Shown: piece after piece, positions 39,831 to 49,868 of the stretch
Position numbering within the stretch: position 1 is the first letter of the stretch
How the letters are laid out: the number at the start of each line of letters is the position of its first letter
Source: CAYXSX01 sp964493095
GTDB taxonomy: Bacteria > Pseudomonadota > Alphaproteobacteria > Micavibrionales > Micavibrionaceae
DNA length: 64,000 nt
NCBI GenBank assembly: GCA_964493095.1
Contig: CAZBNG010000002.1
Span: 1-64,000, forward strand
Reading direction: 5' to 3'
The notes under the pieces: generated by a model
Database searches by the model: none
Told to the model about the DNA's origin: nothing
The model's input: the letters and a program-made list of their open reading frames with translations, nothing else
Program-made: the position numbers and the translations under genes

Positions 39831-42476
39831 ATGGCAAAAAGAAGTGTTCAAAACTTAAGCATCCGTATTTCTGTGGACGGCGGCGGCAAAGCCGTTGCCG
39901 AAATCACAGAATTTGGAAATAAGGGCGAGAAGTCCGTCAAAAAAGTGGAGGTTGCCTCTAATAGCGCCTCTAGGGGATTAGGCGGTCTTATTGAGCGCGC
40001 TAAAAGCTTGAAAACGGCGGCGGTGGCTTTAACCGGCGTTTTAGCGGTGGGCGGCGTGGCCGGAGCTTTATACAATATGACCACGCGCGCCATTGAAAGC
40101 GCCGATGCCATAGGAAAAACTGCTGATAAACTCGGCATAAGCACCGATGCTTTGCAGGAATACCGCTTTGCCGCCGAGCAAGCCGGTATATCACAAGAAA
40201 CTTTTGACATGGCAATGCAGCGTTTCACCCGCCGCGCGGCAGAGGCCGCAAAAGGTACAGGCGAAGCTAAAGACGCACTTATGCAGATGGGCATTGAGCT
40301 AAAGGATCAAAACGGCAATATGCGGGCCAGTGAAGATTTGCTCCTCGATGTCGCAGACGCAATGAAAAATACGGATGATGCATCCGAGCGCCTCCGCCTG
40401 GCATTTAAGCTTTTTGATTCTGAGGGTGCTGCTCTCGTTAATATGCTGGTAGATGGTTCCGATGCATTAGAGGAAGTCCGCGAAGAAGCCAGAAAACTAG
40501 GAATTGTGATTGATGAAAGCCTTATCCGGGATGCAGAGGAAGCGCAGGACAAACTGGATGCGGTCAATAAGGTTATTAGCGCGCAATTAACAAAAGCGTT
40601 TCTTTCATTGGCACCGCTTGTTTCGGATGCCGCCACAGAATTTGCGGAATTCGCGCAAGATGTGGGTGTGGCGTATGAGAAATTGCAGCTATTCCTTACG
40701 GGAGATTTTGATTTTAGCGGCCTGTCTCAAAGTACGATTGAGAGCCAGTTTCGCCGGTACAAAAGCCAAGTCGAAGAACTACAGGCGGCATTGGCGCAAA
40801 TTGGTGATCCGGACAGTTTTTGGGAATGGAACGAATGGGCGACCCTGCGAACGCAGCTTGACCAAGCCTATGAAGGTTATGAAACTTACGCGCAGCGCTA
40901 TCTGAATTTACAAAAACAAGTTATTGCCGGTACCGATGAGGCGACAAAAGAGCAAATCAAAAGCGCCAAGGAATTAGAGCAGGCTTTTGAGGCCACCATT
41001 CAAGGAAAGGGTGTGGCCAATAATTTAAGGGACGGTTTCTCAGCTTATAAAGATTTAGAAGCGCAAATTAAAAGCACGACAGAAGAAGTTAAGCGCATAG
41101 AAGAAGAAGCGCGGACGCAGCGCGTAGAAGGCAATAAAATTGATGCTGTCGAATACCAAAAGCGCAGTGATGAAATAAAATCTATTGAAGAGAAGCTCCA
41201 AAACGATCTGCTAAATCTTCAATTAGACGGCGTTGATAAAATTCTGTCCGAGCGCGAAAAAAGCAATGAGAAAATTCGCGCCCTAGCATTTGAAACCGGA
41301 GAAAACCAAAGAGAAATTCAAAACCTTTTGCTTTTGAATGAAGAAATTTACGCCCGGAAAATTCAGGAATACCAAACCAAAGAGGAAGAAAACAACCGCC
41401 GTATAGCAGAAACGCGGCAAAAGCAGCTCGACCAGCAAAGACTAGCTCAAGAGCGCGTATTTGAGGCAAATCAAGCAATCATTGAGAGCCTGAATTATGA
41501 GCTGGAAGCGTTGTTTAAAACAGACGAGCAGCTTTTCATTGATGAGGCTTTAAGGCGGCTTTCAGCTGAGGCCACAGCACGGCAACGCGAGGAAGTTGAA
41601 AGGCTTGCGCGTGAACTGTTCCGGGAAAAAGAGGCCCTTGAGGAGCGAAACGAGCTTGAGGAAGAAGCCAAAGCCATAACAGAAAAATACACCAGTGAAA
41701 TTATAAAGTTGAATAAGGAGAAAGAGCGCCTTTTAGAGCTTTACGAGAAAGAGCTCATAACCTTTGAAACCTACAAAAAAGGCTTGGAGGATATAAACAA
41801 GAAAATTGCAGATGTTGAGAAGGCGCAAGAGGAAGCAAACAAAACATTTAAGAACGCAGCAAAGGCCGGTCTGCAAAGATATGTCGATGAAGCCGCCGAT
41901 TTATACGATGTTTTAGAAGAACTCACCTATCGGTCAATGAAAACGCTTGAAGATATTTTGGTCAATACGGCTTTGACCGGTAAATTCGAGTGGAAAGATA
42001 TGGTTAATTCCATGATTGCCGATCTTACGCGCCTTCTCATCCAAGCCACAATTACCCGTCCGTTGGCGCAGGGGTTATTAGGCTTGTTTGCAGACGGTGG
42101 GGTTCTTAGCGGCGGTCAGCAAATAACCGCTTACGCCAAAGGCGGAATTGTAGGCACTCCCACAATCTTTCCAATGGCAAACGGCATGGGCTTGATGGGC
42201 GAAGAAGGCCCGGAGGCCGTTATGCCTCTTGCACGGACAAGCAATGGAAAATTAGGTGTTCATATTGCCGGTGGAAATACAGGCGGCGGCCCTGTTTATA
42301 CCGTCAATGTTGATGCGCGCGGTTCCAGTGATCCGGCGGCCACCTCAAGAGCCGTTGAGCGCGCCGTTGACGAGGCACTAAACGCGCGAATTCCCGGAAT
42401 TGTCCGCGCAAGCGCAGACGTTGCCAGTCGGCAAGTCGTAGATAACTACCAACGCCGCGGCAATAGCTTCGATTAA
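39831..42476 (+). CDS. Tape measure protein, gpH-like
   Basis: An 881-aa protein. The N-terminus is basic with a hydrophobic stretch near residues 63-86 (AAVALTGVLAVGGVAGALYN), then the tape-measure signature IGKTADKLGISTDALQEYRF. Long coiled coils follow (residues 360-680), and the end carries the Gly-rich FADGGVLSGGQQITAYAKGG and GEEGPEAVMPL common to the family. It sets tail length and aids DNA injection. The length predicts a tail of roughly 130 nm by the usual 0.15 nm per residue. Confidence 0.93.
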   Translation: MAKRSVQNLSIRISVDGGGKAVAEITEFGNKGEKSVKKVEVASNSASRGLGGLIERAKSLKTAAVALTGVLAVGGVAGALYNMTTRAIESADAIGKTADKLGISTDALQEYRFAAEQAGISQETFDMAMQRFTRRAAEAAKGTGEAKDALMQMGIELKDQNGNMRASEDLLLDVADAMKNTDDASERLRLAFKLFDSEGAALVNMLVDGSDALEEVREEARKLGIVIDESLIRDAEEAQDKLDAVNKVISAQLTKAFLSLAPLVSDAATEFAEFAQDVGVAYEKLQLFLTGDFDFSGLSQSTIESQFRRYKSQVEELQAALAQIGDPDSFWEWNEWATLRTQLDQAYEGYETYAQRYLNLQKQVIAGTDEATKEQIKSAKELEQAFEATIQGKGVANNLRDGFSAYKDLEAQIKSTTEEVKRIEEEARTQRVEGNKIDAVEYQKRSDEIKSIEEKLQNDLLNLQLDGVDKILSEREKSNEKIRALAFETGENQREIQNLLLLNEEIYARKIQEYQTKEEENNRRIAETRQKQLDQQRLAQERVFEANQAIIESLNYELEALFKTDEQLFIDEALRRLSAEATARQREEVERLARELFREKEALEERNELEEEAKAITEKYTSEIIKLNKEKERLLELYEKELITFETYKKGLEDINKKIADVEKAQEEANKTFKNAAKAGLQRYVDEAADLYDVLEELTYRSMKTLEDILVNTALTGKFEWKDMVNSMIADLTRLLIQATITRPLAQGLLGLFADGGVLSGGQQITAYAKGGIVGTPTIFPMANGMGLMGEEGPEAVMPLARTSNGKLGVHIAGGNTGGGPVYTVNVDARGSSDPAATSRAVERAVDEALNARIPGIVRASADVASRQVVDNYQRRGNSFD

Positions 42477-42490
42477 TTCAGGAAAAAAAC

Positions 42491-43096
42491 ATGGCAGACA
42501 TAGAATTGAACTGGCCTTTGGATATAAGGCCAGCGCAGCAATCTTTTTATATCAAACCGCTTACAACCCGTTTTGAAAATCCGTTTACGGGACAAGTGCA
42601 GGTATTAGAAAGGGATGCTGCCCGGTGGGTTACACGGATTGAATTAAGACGGCCGGAAAAAGACGCGCGCCGGTTGGATGCTTTGGTTGCCGCCCTGCGC
42701 GGTTCCGTTGGCCATGTTTTCATTCCGCATTTTATCCGCCTTAAAGCAAAAGGTTCCTTAGCGGGAAGCCCTCAATTGGCCAGCGGCACCGGCACAACAT
42801 TGACTATTACCGGGTTTACGCCGGATGCATCCGGCGTTTTGATTGCCGGAGATTATATTCAAACCTCTCAAGGCCGGGTACATATGGTTTTGCAGGATGT
42901 TGACGCGGACGAAAACGGAGAGGCGACGGTGCCGGTCGCACCGCGCTTGCGGGAAGCTGTTACGACTGGCCCACTTGTAACGGACAATTGCCGCGTAAGA
43001 ATGCGTCTAACGGGGGATGAGAGTAACGAAAATCTTACAGACACACGCCTGCAAACGGCCTTTTCTTTGGATTTTATTGAGGTATTGCCACAATGA
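42491..43096 (+). CDS. Distal tail protein, DUF2460-like, copy 1
   Basis: A 201-aa protein: WPLDIRPAQQSFYIKPLTTR, a beta domain, and a C-terminus with CRVRMRLTGDESNENLTDTR. It is homologous to the next gene at both ends, so the two are tandem paralogues. Proteins in this position form the distal tail ring below the tape measure. AGGA precedes the ATG. Confidence 0.75.
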   Translation: MADIELNWPLDIRPAQQSFYIKPLTTRFENPFTGQVQVLERDAARWVTRIELRRPEKDARRLDALVAALRGSVGHVFIPHFIRLKAKGSLAGSPQLASGTGTTLTITGFTPDASGVLIAGDYIQTSQGRVHMVLQDVDADENGEATVPVAPRLREAVTTGPLVTDNCRVRMRLTGDESNENLTDTRLQTAFSLDFIEVLPQ

Positions 43097-44061
43097 GCAT
43101 TTTAGAATGGCCGCCTGGCATATACCCGCGTTCTCAAAGATTCTATTTGGCTCATAAATCCAAATCATTTGATTCACCATACACCGGCCAAAAGCAAGTG
43201 TCGGAAGTAAAAGGGACAAGATGGGTGGCCGAATTCGATTTTGTATTAACTCGGCAAAAAGCCGCAATCATGGATGCTTTAATCGCACAATTGAAAGGTG
43301 CGACCGGAGAAATTTACATTCCCGATTTTCGCCGCAATTCAGAATATGCTGTGCCGGACAGCATGGACGCTTACGCGGAGGAAATCGGCACCACTTTCTT
43401 TGATGATCGTTATGACTTTGACGATGAAACGGAGGAAGACGGCTTTTTAACCACCGAGGAAAGCCCACATTTGGGGATGGAGGCCGAAGCGCTCTTTGGC
43501 AGTGGTTACGATATACCGGTCGTTTTTCCTTTTCGCATTGAACTTATGACGGAAGAGGAAGACACGCTTATTTGGGACGGTGTGGCGGTAGAATTTGAAA
43601 CGGAAAAAGGCTTTATTCTGACGCTTGAACATGGCGCGCCTTTGGAGGTCGCTATTGAAGAAGGCTTTAGTTTTTGGACACAAGACGAGAAAATCTTACC
43701 GGTACAGGTCGGCGGTGGTTTCTTTGAAGGAGAGGGGCAACCCACAATTATTGACGGTGCTGATTATGCCTTACAAGTCGAGGGCTTGGCACCTTACAGG
43801 GAAATTTTAAGCGCCGGAGAAGGTGTTACGCCGAAACAGGGGCAAGGGTACCTCATTCTAAACAGCGTCATAACGGATATAGACGGCAGGGCTGTTATTC
43901 CGATCATGCCTAAACTGCGCTCCGGTATTGAGGAGCAACCGCTTATTGTCGGCATAATAAAAATTCATATGCGCCTAACCAATGATGAGGCCGGGGATAA
44001 TCCTACCAATGCCCGGCTGCAAACCTCTTACACCTTACAATTTGAAGAAATCTTAAGCTGA
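43093..44061 (+). CDS. Distal tail protein, copy 2 with acidic insertion
   Basis: A 322-aa paralogue of the preceding protein. It shares the start (WPPGIYPRSQRFYLAHKSKS) and end (IHMRLTNDEAGDNPTNARLQ) but has an insertion from about residue 90 to 215. That part is very rich in Glu and Asp (RYDFDDETEEDGFLTTEESP) and aromatic residues. The insertion may form an extra outward domain of the tail tip. It starts in the ATGA of copy 1. Confidence 0.75.
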   Translation: MSILEWPPGIYPRSQRFYLAHKSKSFDSPYTGQKQVSEVKGTRWVAEFDFVLTRQKAAIMDALIAQLKGATGEIYIPDFRRNSEYAVPDSMDAYAEEIGTTFFDDRYDFDDETEEDGFLTTEESPHLGMEAEALFGSGYDIPVVFPFRIELMTEEEDTLIWDGVAVEFETEKGFILTLEHGAPLEVAIEEGFSFWTQDEKILPVQVGGGFFEGEGQPTIIDGADYALQVEGLAPYREILSAGEGVTPKQGQGYLILNSVITDIDGRAVIPIMPKLRSGIEEQPLIVGIIKIHMRLTNDEAGDNPTNARLQTSYTLQFEEILS

Positions 44062-44062
44062 A

Positions 44063-44635
44063 ATGTCTGAAAAACGTTTAAATGAAACTCTGTCCACTGA
44101 GACAGAAAAGCAAGTCGTGCGCCCTATCCTAATGGCTGAATTCGATTTTGACACCAATGTTGAGCGCGCTTGGACTGGTGTTGGCGAGTTGGTTTGGGAC
44201 AGCAAAACCTTTTACGGCACAGGCAATCTCGGCAAGGTTTCAAAAATTGAAGAAACAACTGAAATGAAGGCAACAGGCGCAAGCTTTCAATTAAGCGCCA
44301 TACCCGCCGAGCTTATTGAGGATATTCTTGCCGCGCCGATTCAAGGGCATTCTGCAAAAATGTGGTTTGCCCTTATGGATGAGGATTTTCAAAACATTAT
44401 TGATGAGCCTCACCTTATCCATGACGGTCGCCTTGATACCTCTGAGCTTATTGATACCGGCGACACAGCCACCATCACTTTGAATTCTGAAACCCGCTTT
44501 AGGGATTTAGAGCGCCCGCGCACCAAACGTTACACCGATGCCGAACAGCAAAAACGTTATCCGGGCGATAAGGGCCTCGAATACGTGCCTTCGATGCAGG
44601 ACAAAGAAATCACTCTAGGCGCGCCAAAGGAGTAA
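44063..44635 (+). CDS. DUF2163-like baseplate hub/tail protein
   Basis: A 190-aa protein with the C-terminal signature RFRDLERPRTKRYTDAEQQ, RYPGDKGLEYVPSMQDKEI, found in tail tip proteins of siphophages and gene transfer agents. It reads as beta-rich through the middle. It lies between the distal tail pair and the NlpC-like gene, the expected DUF2163 position. Confidence 0.8.
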   Translation: MSEKRLNETLSTETEKQVVRPILMAEFDFDTNVERAWTGVGELVWDSKTFYGTGNLGKVSKIEETTEMKATGASFQLSAIPAELIEDILAAPIQGHSAKMWFALMDEDFQNIIDEPHLIHDGRLDTSELIDTGDTATITLNSETRFRDLERPRTKRYTDAEQQKRYPGDKGLEYVPSMQDKEITLGAPKE

Positions 44636-44641
44636 TCAAAC

Positions 44642-45058
44642 ATGCTTACACGTTTAACCGACTGGTCAATCCGCCTTGACCGGTTCATCGACCTATACCG
44701 TAACCGTCCGTTTGTTTGGGGTGAAAACGATTGCTGCCTTTTCGCCATGAATTGCGTGGAGGAAGTGACAGGCCAAGATTTAGCCGATCCTTACCGCGGA
44801 TATAAAAACCAGAAAGAAGCCTTACGGCTTTTAAACCGTTGCGGCGGTGTGGCCGGAATTGCGGACGCTGTAGCTGAAAAACACAACATACCGGAGATCC
44901 CGCCAGCCAACGCGCGCCGCGGTGATGTTTGCCTGTTTGATATTGGCCGCGGCGATACGCTTGGCATTCGTGCCGGGGAATTCATTTATGCCCCCGGCTA
45001 CCGGGGCCTTATTGAGTTTCCAATTTTACAGGCTCTGCGCGCTTGGAGGATTGGATAA
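44642..45058 (+). CDS. DUF6950/NlpC-P60-like tail hydrolase
   Basis: A 138-aa protein: RNRPFVWGENDCCLFAMNCV carries the candidate catalytic Cys, and GDVCLFDIGRGDTLGIRAG follows in the second half. NlpC/P60 relatives in this position (lambda gpK) trim peptidoglycan during entry. The usual His is not obvious, so activity is uncertain. GGAG precedes the ATG and the tail-tip gene begins immediately after its stop. Confidence 0.8.
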   Translation: MLTRLTDWSIRLDRFIDLYRNRPFVWGENDCCLFAMNCVEEVTGQDLADPYRGYKNQKEALRLLNRCGGVAGIADAVAEKHNIPEIPPANARRGDVCLFDIGRGDTLGIRAGEFIYAPGYRGLIEFPILQALRAWRIG

Positions 45059-46884
45059 ATGCCTCAAGCCGTTGCCCTTGTGCCTGTCGTTCTTGGCGGG
45101 CTGACTTCGCATTTTGTCGGCGCTGCCGTGGGCGGTGGTGTAATCGGCGCTATCGTGGGCGGTTTAGCCGGTGCCGCAGTCGTATCTTTTACCGCGCCTA
45201 TTTTTTCTCCGAAACCAGACATACCGAAATTCGATGCAAGCGTATCTGTAACGAATGTCCCGGCCAGCGCTAAAGGCCGCACGGAAATGATACGCCAGCC
45301 AATAACTACGCAGCGTATCGTATATGGAGAGATACGTGCCAGCGGCCCGCTTGTTTTTGCCCATAGCCGCCCGATTGACGGAAATTCCGACAAGCTTGAT
45401 ATTCTGCATTTAGTCATCGTGGTTGCGGCCCATGAAGTCGAAGCCATTGGCGATATGATTTTCAATGATGAGGTCGTTACCTTAGACGGAAACGGCGAGG
45501 CTACTTTAGAGCCTTACAAAGAAGACGGCACAGTTTATGCAACCGTGTATAAGCATCTTGGAGAAAGCGACCAAGAGGCGGATTCCGTTCTTGTTAGCAA
45601 TAGTGGGGGGAAATGGACAAGCGCACACCGGCTGCGCGGGCTGGCTTACCTCCATGTTATGCTCCGTTATAACGAAAAGGCTTACGCTTCCGGGATTCCA
45701 AATATCTCGGCTTTGGTAAAGGGCCGAAAAGTTTATGATCCGCGCTCGGAAACTGAGGCATGGTCTGACAATGCCGCCCTTTGCATTCTTGATTATCTGC
45801 TGGCAGATTTTGGCCTGGGCGCGAGCATTAATGAAATTGACGTAAATTCTTTTATTGCCGCGGCAAATACTTGTGACGAAGAAGTCGCAACACTGACAGG
45901 CACGGAAAAACGGTACACCTGTAACGGCGTAGTGGATTTAGGCGACAGCCCCCGCGCCATTTTAGAAGGCATGTTGAGCAGCTGCGCCGGGTTTTTGGTT
46001 CACACCGGGGGCAAATGGCGCTTGCATGTTGGTGCTTACGCGCCGCCGGTCAAAACTTTGGATGATAGCTTTTTACGGGACGGTGTGGTTATGCGCCCGC
46101 ACCGATCGCGCCGAAAGTTATTTAATACACTGCGGGGCGCTTATGCCTCCCCGGATCACAACTGGCAGCCGATTGATTACCCGGCTGTTTCAAGTGATTT
46201 ATATATTGCCGAGGATAACGGCGAGGAAATAACCTCAACGCTTGATTTAAGTTTTACGACTTCTCACACAATGGCGCAGCGTATAGCGCGCATTGCTTTA
46301 GAACAAATCAGACGGCAAAGACAAATTGAATATCCGGCAAACTTGGCAGGGTTTCAGGTTTCCGCAGGCAATACTATTGCTTTGAACTTGCCCCGCCTTG
46401 GTTTAGCGGACATGCCGTGCCGCGTAACGAATTGGCAAATGGTCGAGGATATGGGCATAAATCTTACCCTCGATGAAGACGGCCCGGACGTTTATTATTT
46501 TGATCCCGGCGATTTACAGGATATTGGCGATAACCCGCAAATCGTTACGCCAAACAATCAGGCGCAACCGCCTACGACACCGNNNNNNNNNNNNNNNNNN
46601 NNNNNNNNNNNNNNNNNNNNNNNNNNNNNNNNNNNNNNNNNNNNNNNNNNNNNNNNNNNNNNNNNNNNNNNNNNNNNNNNNNCGACACCGAAAACCCCGA
46701 AGTTGACGCAGCCCGCATTCTGGAAGTTTACGGCAATTCATTTACTCGCAATCTTCTGGCCGGAAGCGAAACCCGCTCTTATTGGGTGCGCTCCGTTGAC
46801 CGGTACGGAAATAAATCCGAATTCGCCGGGCCGGTTGAGGCCACTACGTCCGGGGATCAAACCGTTGTCCTCGTCCTTGAATAA
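45059..46884 (+). CDS. Tail tip/host specificity protein, gpJ-like, broken by assembly gap
   Basis: A large tail tip protein. The first 25-60 residues are Gly/Ala-rich and hydrophobic (VGGGVIGAIVGGLAGAAVVS), then the gpJ-like core (AKGRTEMIRQPITTQRIVYG, RLRGLAYLHVMLRYNEKAY, QPIDYPAVSSDLYI). One hundred N break it after codon 508. Past the gap the real frame is shifted and reads SYWVRSVDRYGNKSEFAGPV, a fibronectin III end, to the TAA at 46882-46884. The true gap length is therefore not 100. Confidence 0.85.
46583..46682. other. Assembly gap of 100 N
   Basis: Exactly 100 unknown bases, the usual scaffolding placeholder. Both flanks carry CGACACCG. Joining the flanks on that 8-bp overlap would leave the downstream part in the wrong frame, so sequence is missing. 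It probably holds most of a fibronectin III domain. Confidence 0.95.
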
Positions 46885-46904
46885 CCCGCTAAAGGAGCCA
46901 AAAC

Positions 46905-48215
46905 ATGACCACAACCAAGAAAATATCGGAGTTGCCTTCCGCGGTAACTCCATTGCAAGGGGATGAAGTCGTCCCCGTTGTTCAAGATGGTGCAACGCGC
47001 CGCGCCACCATTGACGAAGTACGGGAGGGCCTCGCGGCAGACGACCATAATCATACTTTAGAAGATATTGCCGATGCGGGAAGCGCGGCGGGTGCAGAAA
47101 TTGCCGACTTTGCCACCGCAGCGCAAGGGGCAAAAGCTGATTCCGCTTTGCAGGCCGAAGACATAGGAAGCGCGGCTTATAATGAAACTGAGGATTTTGC
47201 GACAGCCGCGCAAGGGGCTAACGCGGACAGCGCTATACAGCCGGAGGATTTGGAGGACGTTGCGACAAGCGGTGATTATGATGATTTAATAAACGCTCCA
47301 CAGCCGGGCCTTATTAATGCCGTTATAAACGGAGGCTGTATGGTTTCTCACCGCGGCGAGCTTTCTTTAAGCGACAGCTGGCAATATGGCCCTGTGGATT
47401 TGCTGGCCGTAACTGCGGAGGGGACAGTTTCCGCAGGCACAATCAAACAATTTACCGGCGCTTACAGCCTTACAGAAACCGGCGCAGCCTGTATGGTTGA
47501 AAATGCGACCTTGACCGGTTCAGGAAAAATCAATTTCCGCCATCGTATAGAATCTAAAAATGCACGGCCCTTTGCAAACAAAGCAGCACATTTCTCGGCC
47601 CGCACATATCACGATAGCGGTGCTACGCTGGATTATACGATTACAATCAACAAGGCGGATTCCGAGGATGATTTTGCCACGGTAACGGAAATAGATAGCG
47701 ACACTGTTTCAGTAAATAATGATACGAATGACGGTATTGCATTCTCTGTTGCGGATATGGGCGATTGTCGGAACGGTATTGAAATTATTGTTTCAATTGA
47801 TTGCGGCGCTATTACCACAAAAGATTTCTTTTTAGGCCAGCTGCAATTCTCCATAGGCGCTAACCAGCGGCCCTTTGAAATGCGCCCGGCAAGTTTAGAG
47901 GAAAAGCTTGTCCATCGTTTCTTAAGGCCAATTGGAGGCATTCTTGGCGTGGCCAATTCCGGCTCGAACATGCAGGCCGTATTCTCCCATCCCGGCATGC
48001 GCGCTGCGCCAAGCTATGAAGTAAATGCGCCTATCGCCATGACGGATGGTTACACCGCAGATTTCACACAATCAGAGGCCAGCATTACAAACGTCCATGA
48101 AAATAACGCTCATCATGGCCGCGTGGATATTGCCTATTTCTCCGGCCTTACTTCCGGACGCTTTCATATTCAACGCGGCACAGGCGGCTTAATTTTGGCC
48201 AGTGCGGAGCTTTAA
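46905..48215 (+). CDS. Tail fibre protein
   Basis: A 436-aa protein with a good AAAGGAG site. Residues 1-45 read ISELPSAVTPLQGDEVVPVV, a common fibre start. Then two repeats of the type DFATAAQGAKADSALQ and DFATAAQGANADSAIQ form a trimeric-fibre-like shaft, and the C-terminal 290 residues form a receptor-binding or carbohydrate-binding part (NGGCMVSHRGELSLSDSWQY). It follows the gpJ-like gene by 20 bp. Confidence 0.8.
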   Translation: MTTTKKISELPSAVTPLQGDEVVPVVQDGATRRATIDEVREGLAADDHNHTLEDIADAGSAAGAEIADFATAAQGAKADSALQAEDIGSAAYNETEDFATAAQGANADSAIQPEDLEDVATSGDYDDLINAPQPGLINAVINGGCMVSHRGELSLSDSWQYGPVDLLAVTAEGTVSAGTIKQFTGAYSLTETGAACMVENATLTGSGKINFRHRIESKNARPFANKAAHFSARTYHDSGATLDYTITINKADSEDDFATVTEIDSDTVSVNNDTNDGIAFSVADMGDCRNGIEIIVSIDCGAITTKDFFLGQLQFSIGANQRPFEMRPASLEEKLVHRFLRPIGGILGVANSGSNMQAVFSHPGMRAAPSYEVNAPIAMTDGYTADFTQSEASITNVHENNAHHGRVDIAYFSGLTSGRFHIQRGTGGLILASAEL

Positions 48216-48218
48216 AAC

Positions 48219-49847
48219 ATGCCTCAAATTGATGAAATATTGGTGCCAGGGCAAAGCGTGAATAAGCAGCACTTGCGGCAGTATCTTGCCGCACGAGAGT
48301 TTCCGCGCCCAGAGGATTACGGCGCAAAAAGAAACGGTATTGATGATGACGCGCCCGCCATTAACCAATGCTTACAGGAAAACAAACTGGCTATTTTATC
48401 GCCCGGAACATACCGTATTGCCGAGCCTATCGTCCTGAATTACGGCATGAGTATATTGGGCTATGGCGATATGAGTATTATACAGGCGCAAGAGGAAGCC
48501 TTAAACGAAAACGAGCTTCCGCCTTATTCTGCGGATTTTAACGCTATCGAAATTGTTGAGGGTTATTGTCTTGTCCAAGATTTAAAAATCATTGGCGGGG
48601 CCTCAGCACTTTTCCTTGCGGGAAAAGTCGGCCCTTGCGTTAAAAATGTTATTGAGAATGTAACCATTTGGGACGCACAAATCGGCGTAACCTTGGATGG
48701 ATGGAATGATACTCAAAAGCCTTGCTATTGGAATAATATAAGCCGTGTTCTTGTCGCCCGCCCCGGCATTAACGGGGTTTTGCTTACAACCACGCCGGAT
48801 GATTGGGAAGACCCGGAAACGTTCGGGGATTCACCAAATGCAAATAAGTTTTACGATGTGCGCGTTTATTCACTTTCCTCGCCTCTTTCCGGTTCCGGGT
48901 TCTTTATCTCAACCGGGCAATATAATAATTCCTTTATTGATTGTGAGGCTAACGTCCACACAGATGCAGAGGCGTGTTTCCGGCTCGGTTTTCTTGCGCG
49001 GCATAATGTTATTACCAATTTTTACGCAGAATGCTTAGGGCTTGCGCCGGGTATTCGGATAGATAACGGTTCTATTGATAATACAATTATCCGCCTTTTC
49101 TCAGCGACCGGCGGCGCAGCTATTTGGGACCCCACCTTGCAGGGCGAATATCAAGCCTTTGACGCGGGCTATCCCAAAAAGAATTTTATCAAGGATGCAT
49201 ATATAACCGATGTGCATATAGACGGCATGACGCGCGGGACAACTTATATTGATCCGCCTGAGGATCATGTCGGCGACATTTCAATTGATTTGGAGCATAC
49301 CTTTTATCTTTTAAGCTCCTTCAACAAATCTTATGACCTGATTTTGCCGAATGCCGGAAACGCAACCGGGCGGTGGGTTACGCTCAAAAAAAGCGATTTA
49401 AGGGATAACCCAATTTACGTGAAAGAAGATAGCGGCAACGGGCCGGATAACCGGACGCTTACGCTCTTACAGCAATACGACACGGTTACGCTCGTTTCTA
49501 ATGGTGCGACTTGGTGGATTTGCCAAGACAACCGTATGCCCCGGCCTAGCCGCTATATTGATAATGCCGCCGCACCTTCCGGTACGTTTCAGGCAGATAT
49601 GCTTAACCGGGTTTATTTGGTTTCAGCTTTTTCAGGGCAAATCATTTTTGAAATTCCTACCCCCGCGCAAGCGGCAGGCCGAATGTGTACGATCAAGAAA
49701 ATTGATCCTTCCGGTAATCATGTGAAAGTCCAAATGGCGGGCGGCTCCGGTGGGCCGGACGCTCAAATCTGGTCATTAACAAGCCATTTTGCCGCCATAA
49801 CGATTTATTCGGACGGCGGCCAGTGGATTGTCATTTCAACATATTAA
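48219..49847 (+). CDS. Tailspike, pectate-lyase-like beta-helix
   Basis: A 542-aa protein. EDYGAKRNGIDDDAPAINQC is the start of the pectate-lyase 3 domain, and residues 80-350 show the repeated short beta turns of a right-handed beta-helix (VEGYCLVQDLKIIGGASALF). Two C-terminal repeats (YLLSSFNKSYDLILPNAGNA and YLVSAFSGQIIFEIPTPAQA) are similar to each other. Such spikes bind or cleave surface polysaccharides. The substrate cannot be told. Confidence 0.85.
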   Translation: MPQIDEILVPGQSVNKQHLRQYLAAREFPRPEDYGAKRNGIDDDAPAINQCLQENKLAILSPGTYRIAEPIVLNYGMSILGYGDMSIIQAQEEALNENELPPYSADFNAIEIVEGYCLVQDLKIIGGASALFLAGKVGPCVKNVIENVTIWDAQIGVTLDGWNDTQKPCYWNNISRVLVARPGINGVLLTTTPDDWEDPETFGDSPNANKFYDVRVYSLSSPLSGSGFFISTGQYNNSFIDCEANVHTDAEACFRLGFLARHNVITNFYAECLGLAPGIRIDNGSIDNTIIRLFSATGGAAIWDPTLQGEYQAFDAGYPKKNFIKDAYITDVHIDGMTRGTTYIDPPEDHVGDISIDLEHTFYLLSSFNKSYDLILPNAGNATGRWVTLKKSDLRDNPIYVKEDSGNGPDNRTLTLLQQYDTVTLVSNGATWWICQDNRMPRPSRYIDNAAAPSGTFQADMLNRVYLVSAFSGQIIFEIPTPAQAAGRMCTIKKIDPSGNHVKVQMAGGSGGPDAQIWSLTSHFAAITIYSDGGQWIVISTY

Positions 49848-49868
49848 CCAAACAGAAAAGGAAAAAGT

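Noticed and set aside
46574..46690. Joining the contigs on the shared CGACACCG
   Set aside because: The join puts the downstream codons in a frame that lacks the fibronectin-like sequence, so the overlap is probably a repeat.
46683..46966. Reading frame that continues from the gpJ-like gene through the N gap to 46966
   Set aside because: Its sequence after the gap is Pro-rich and not protein-like, and it overlaps the fibre gene start. The frame ending at 46884 gives a clear fibronectin III end.
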